Positions 61,243-64,000 of a stretch of 64,000 nt of DNA are shown here, piece after piece. Every line of letters begins with the position of its first letter. The stretch's first letter is position 1. The DNA comes from Zhuqueibacter pondensis (GTDB lineage Bacteria > Zhuqueibacterota > Zhuqueibacteria > Zhuqueibacterales > Zhuqueibacteraceae), in the NCBI GenBank assembly GCA_034505955.1, contig JAPDQK010000029.1, forward strand, positions 1 through 64,000, read 5' to 3'. Under the pieces are notes generated by a model that did not search any database, was not told the DNA's origin, and saw only the letters and a program-made list of their open reading frames with translations. Made by a program: the position numbers and the translations under genes.

Positions 61243-61989
61243 TTAGTCAAGCGGAAGGCATTTGAGCTGGGCCGCCACTTCTTCATCACTAATCTCTTGA
61301 GTCACGTAAATTTGCGCGATATCTTTGGCTTGGCTGGCGAGGCGCCAATGTTCAAGGATAGTTTTTAGCGATAACGGCTTGCGGATTTCTTTACGGCTCA
61401 AAAGTTCCACAATGGCAGACAGATCAAACTTGAACTTTTTCATGATCATACCGAAATCATAGAAATCTCGATATCGAAAGCGATCATTCATTGTTCTTAT
61501 TTTCTCCGCGCACATTTCCTGGATGTCCATCACCTGGACTTGGACGTCGACACCGTAGACATTCTTGTAGGCTAAGATATTCGCCGGCAGCACAACATTC
61601 TGGATAAAATCAATCTCAAGTTTGAGGGAAGCCGGCATTGCCAATAGACCACTGTACTGTAAACGCTCAACCTTCACGGTCGCTCTCGATGTGTAGTGTT
61701 TTTTCACCTCCAAGAAATCATACTCAGCGAAAATCGACTTGAGTTCATCTACTGTAATTCTTCTCAAAGCCGTAAAATCCAAATCTTGGGAAAAGCGTAA
61801 CTGTGGCAAGTAAGTATGATACAGGGCCGTGCCGCCTTTAAACACCAAGGCATCTTTTAAGCTGGAGTGATAGAGAATTTTGAGCACCAGTGCCAAAAAG
61901 TAATCCTTTTCAGCTATTGCCAATGGATACTTGAGTCCCTTTTTATTTAGCAATTGGAGTTCTTGCCGACTCAATAATTCGATGGTCAT
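61243..61989 (-). CDS. abiEii: AbiEii-family nucleotidyltransferase toxin
   Basis: 248 aa from the ATG at 61989. AbiEii/AbiGii signature: AIAEKDYFLALVLKILY, LVFKGGTALYHTYLPQLRFSQDLDFTALR (GGTAL and DLD metal ligands) and VMDIQEMCAEKIRTMNDRFRYRDFYDFGMI. AbiEii toxins transfer nucleotides to tRNA and block growth, giving phage exclusion. The gene overlaps the upstream AbiEi gene by 47 bases. Confidence 0.88.
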   Translation of the reverse strand: MTIELLSRQELQLLNKKGLKYPLAIAEKDYFLALVLKILYHSSLKDALVFKGGTALYHTYLPQLRFSQDLDFTALRRITVDELKSIFAEYDFLEVKKHYTSRATVKVERLQYSGLLAMPASLKLEIDFIQNVVLPANILAYKNVYGVDVQVQVMDIQEMCAEKIRTMNDRFRYRDFYDFGMIMKKFKFDLSAIVELLSRKEIRKPLSLKTILEHWRLASQAKDIAQIYVTQEISDEEVAAQLKCLPLD

Positions 61990-62746
61990 AATAGAGACGC
62001 CATTTTGCATTAAATTCTTTTGCGTCCGCAGTCAGGCGGCTGTATCCGTTGCGGTCTTTGACCGAATCATACAACTCATCGGAATTGGCGTCAAGCTGAT
62101 CTAGCAAAAAGCCAGTCGCCCGTCTAAGTGTCAAATTGCTGTGCAGGGCAAACTGCTGAAGCTTGCCAAAATCAAATTCATCGGTATGCTCGGTTAATAT
62201 TTCCCAGATCAGATTCAACGAATACGCGTCCTTGCGCAGATACAGAAAATCCAAAACTACCTTTTCCAAGTCGGCAATCTTCACTAATTTCCCTTCCACC
62301 CGTTTCTCCGAAAAACCAAAGTAAAAATCGTCTTGCACCTTGGAAAAGGCAAAAGTAAAGTTCTGGAATTGATATTGCCGTGTCCTGGTATTGGTAATGG
62401 CCGTGACGGTTTGCAACAACTGGTCGACGAGGCCATAGTAAAACAGGGCTGAGGAGAGGGAGACATAAGAGCGCTTGTTCAAGGCGTTGGAAATCCGGAG
62501 TAATGAAACGTTATTGGCCGCAAGGGAGGTAATATCGGAAATCACGACATACAGCCCTCTTTTGATTCTGACTAACCAGCCGCGTTGCGCCAGCCGTGCG
62601 ATCTGTTGTCTGATTTCTGCGTCCTGGTATTTGCCTTTAAATATGTGTTTTAGATCATCGGTACTGACTAAATGCCCATAATGAGCAATGGTTTGCTCTA
62701 GCAACTCAGCATCTTTTCCAGACAAAATTGTATTCATTGTAACCAT
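61943..62746 (-). CDS. abiEi: AbiEi-family antitoxin/regulator
   Basis: 267 aa from the ATG at 62746; further upstream starts lie in weak sequence. An N-terminal winged-helix (LVSTDDLKHIFKGKYQDAEIRQQIARLAQRGWLVRIKRGLYVV) is followed by the AbiEi core (RSYVSLSSALFYYGLVDQ, VKIADLEKVVLDFLYLRKDAYSLNLIWEIL). Represses its own operon and neutralises AbiEii. The pair is inserted between the ABC ATPase remnant and the permease. Confidence 0.82.
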   Translation of the reverse strand: MVTMNTILSGKDAELLEQTIAHYGHLVSTDDLKHIFKGKYQDAEIRQQIARLAQRGWLVRIKRGLYVVISDITSLAANNVSLLRISNALNKRSYVSLSSALFYYGLVDQLLQTVTAITNTRTRQYQFQNFTFAFSKVQDDFYFGFSEKRVEGKLVKIADLEKVVLDFLYLRKDAYSLNLIWEILTEHTDEFDFGKLQQFALHSNLTLRRATGFLLDQLDANSDELYDSVKDRNGYSRLTADAKEFNAKWRLYYDHRIIESARTPIAK

Positions 62747-62953
62747 ATAGTTCAATCCTAAGCAATTTTCTGGCATCAATATATACAAAATGGAGAAAAA
62801 ATGCAAGCTTTAACAAAAGCATGATCAGATCTGCTAGACGTGAAAAAGAGTGGCACCTGAGACGGAGCAATATTCTGCCGCTTAAACACTTTGATTTTAT
62901 CCAAAGCCCAATTCAACGGAAGCGCATATTCCCGCCGCTGAATTTTTTCCAAC

Positions 62954-63400
62954 TCATTTCTTGTTTTGCAACAGATACACGTAGGCATCCTCCAACGTCG
63001 GCTCCACCGTTTCCACTTCCAAACCCGCCACCGCCGTCTCGCTCAAAAACCGCAGGCGGATACCACCATCGACTTTGTTATGCTGTACGACCTGCAACGA
63101 TTCTCTCCAATTCGAGAATTCATCTTCGGGAACAACAGCTTCAAACACTTTGCCTTGTGCTTGCTTCTGCATCGCTTCCGGCGAGCCGCGATAGACCACG
63201 CGCCCACCATCGAGTACCGCGAGGTCGTGGCAGGTGCTCGAAATGTCTTCGACGATGTGCGTGCTGAAAATGACGATGCGCTCCTTCGCCAGTTCGGCGA
63301 GCAGATTGCGAAAGCGAATGCGCTCGCGCGGATCGAGGCCGGCCGTCGGCTCGTCGACGACGATGATCTGCGGCAGATGCAAAAGAGCTTGGGTTGGACG
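62954..63400 (-). pseudogene. 3' remnant of an ABC transporter ATPase gene
   Basis: Only the C-terminal half of an ATPase is present: QALLHLPQIIVVDEPTAGLD (Walker B and D-loop), then IVIFSTHIVEDIS (H-loop) and DLAVLDGGRVVYRGSP. Walker A and the LSGG signature are missing: homology stops just before QALLH, about 63400. The frame continues to 63592 as unrelated sequence. It was the partner of the permease at 60364-61140. Confidence 0.82.
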
Positions 63401-63491
63401 GAGCAACTTTTTGCCGTTGGGTAGTTTAGGTGGTGCGAGGCAGAAAAATGATATGCTTTTGGTATCCGAATCGTCCCCGGAGTCCTTTATA

Positions 63492-63869
63492 TCATAAATC
63501 AATGGATTTGCTTTTCGACAATTCTGCAGGATTAAGAACGCGATAAATACCGTCAAGAATTTCGTTGAAACGTGCATCAGAAAGCTTGCCAATTTTTTTC
63601 TGAAGCATTGATTTGTCGATGGTCATGAGCTGAGAAACATTGACCACGCATGCTTTTGGCAATCCTGCTTCTTTTTTGTGCAGTGCGACATTGCCCGGGG
63701 CTCGAGCGAGTCTCAAGTTTGAAGTAATTGCGGCAACAATTACAGTTGCAATTTTGCTGGCATTGAAAACATTGTTTTGAACGATCACACAGGGTCTTTC
63801 AAAACCAGGCATCGAGCCAATCGGCTCGCCAAAATCGACCCAGTAAATTTCACCTTGACGTATTACCAT
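63492..63869 (-). CDS. MazF/PemK-family endoribonuclease toxin
   Basis: A 125-aa protein: MVIRQGEIYWVDFGEP, RPCVIVQNNVFNASKIATVIV, VNVSQLMTIDKSMLQKKIG and LSDARFNEILDGIYRVL match MazF, an mRNA interferase. Its ATG overlaps the antitoxin stop (ATGGTAA). It lies directly upstream of the ATPase remnant; the 5' half of that gene may have been lost on its arrival. Confidence 0.9.
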   Translation of the reverse strand: MVIRQGEIYWVDFGEPIGSMPGFERPCVIVQNNVFNASKIATVIVAAITSNLRLARAPGNVALHKKEAGLPKACVVNVSQLMTIDKSMLQKKIGKLSDARFNEILDGIYRVLNPAELSKSKSIDL

Positions 63870-64000
63870 TTGGGCAAGCCTTTGCGGACCATTGCACGTA
63901 ACGCCAGCTTATAAGTCGCATGGGAATCGACAGGATTGCTGCCATAAACGCGATTCAAAGCCGCGAGCGTCTTCTGATTGTCACGCGATTCATTTTGCCG
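63863..64000 (-). CDS. C-terminal end of the MazF antitoxin, cut by the window edge
   Basis: An open frame from the window edge encoding about 45 residues (DNQKTLAALNRVYGSNPVDS, then YKLALRAMVRKGLPKW) and ending TAA inside the mazF start. Position and overlap mark it as the antitoxin; the DNA-binding part lies beyond the window. Confidence 0.65.
   Translation of the reverse strand, partial: RQNESRDNQKTLAALNRVYGSNPVDSHATYKLALRAMVRKGLPKW

Overview
The window looks like chromosome from a Gram-negative bacterium of the FCB group, probably a Calditrichota or candidate-phylum KSB1-type lineage. The evidence is several secreted proteins with type IX secretion (T9SS) C-terminal sorting domains (PNPFNP motif), a PorV-like protein, a carboxypeptidase-regulatory-domain TonB receptor, and a conjugation-type apparatus whose parts resemble Bacteroidetes Tra proteins. 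The phylum is inferred from protein style only. Several promoters can be read by eye with TTGA(C/T)(A/T), 16-17 bp, TATATT/TATAAT/TATTTT spacing, so ordinary sigma-70-like promoters seem to be used.

Layout. 0-12 kb: two T9SS-secreted proteins on the minus strand, then a plus-strand trio (TonB receptor, 1175-aa secreted protein, PorV-like protein) behind a promoter and a long structured leader. 12-26.4 kb: HAD hydrolase, tandem repeats, VapBC-like pair, delta-1-pyrroline-5-carboxylate dehydrogenase, homoserine kinase, MinD-like ATPase, PurD-like ATP-grasp protein, DUF4143 ATPase, alanine racemase, and three envelope or secreted proteins. 26.4-35.5 kb: hairpin repeats, then minus-strand core genes (rplM, rpsI, rpsB, tsf, pyrH, frr), agmatinase-like speB, and pyrR-pyrB-pyrC with a recognisable transcription attenuator.

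35.5-42.7 kb is the most interesting part. A five-gene operon (XRE regulator, RecB/Cas4-like Fe-S nuclease, long Argonaute, small helical protein, HExxH metallopeptidase) lies between two nearly identical 384-bp direct repeats. One repeat is the 3' end of an intact conserved gene; the other is a detached copy of that 3' end fused to a truncated M20 peptidase gene. Recombination between the copies would excise the operon and leave the host gene intact. This looks like a mobile or amplifiable defence island. The combination of Argonaute with a zinc metallopeptidase is not one I know.

42.7-47.2 kb: DUF971 protein, a nucleotidyltransferase/HEPN pair, purL, and a second nucleotidyltransferase pair. 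47.2-60 kb: a minus-strand type IV secretion operon (coupling protein, VirB2, B3, B4, B5, B6, B8, B9 and B10 equivalents, a PKD-domain lipoprotein and a TraO-like barrel) with no relaxase or VirB11 in view, plus an embedded DUF5678-retropepsin. 60-64 kb: an ABC-2 permease separated from a truncated ABC ATPase by an AbiEi/AbiEii pair, then MazF with the end of its antitoxin at the window edge. No rRNA, tRNA or CRISPR array was recognised by eye.
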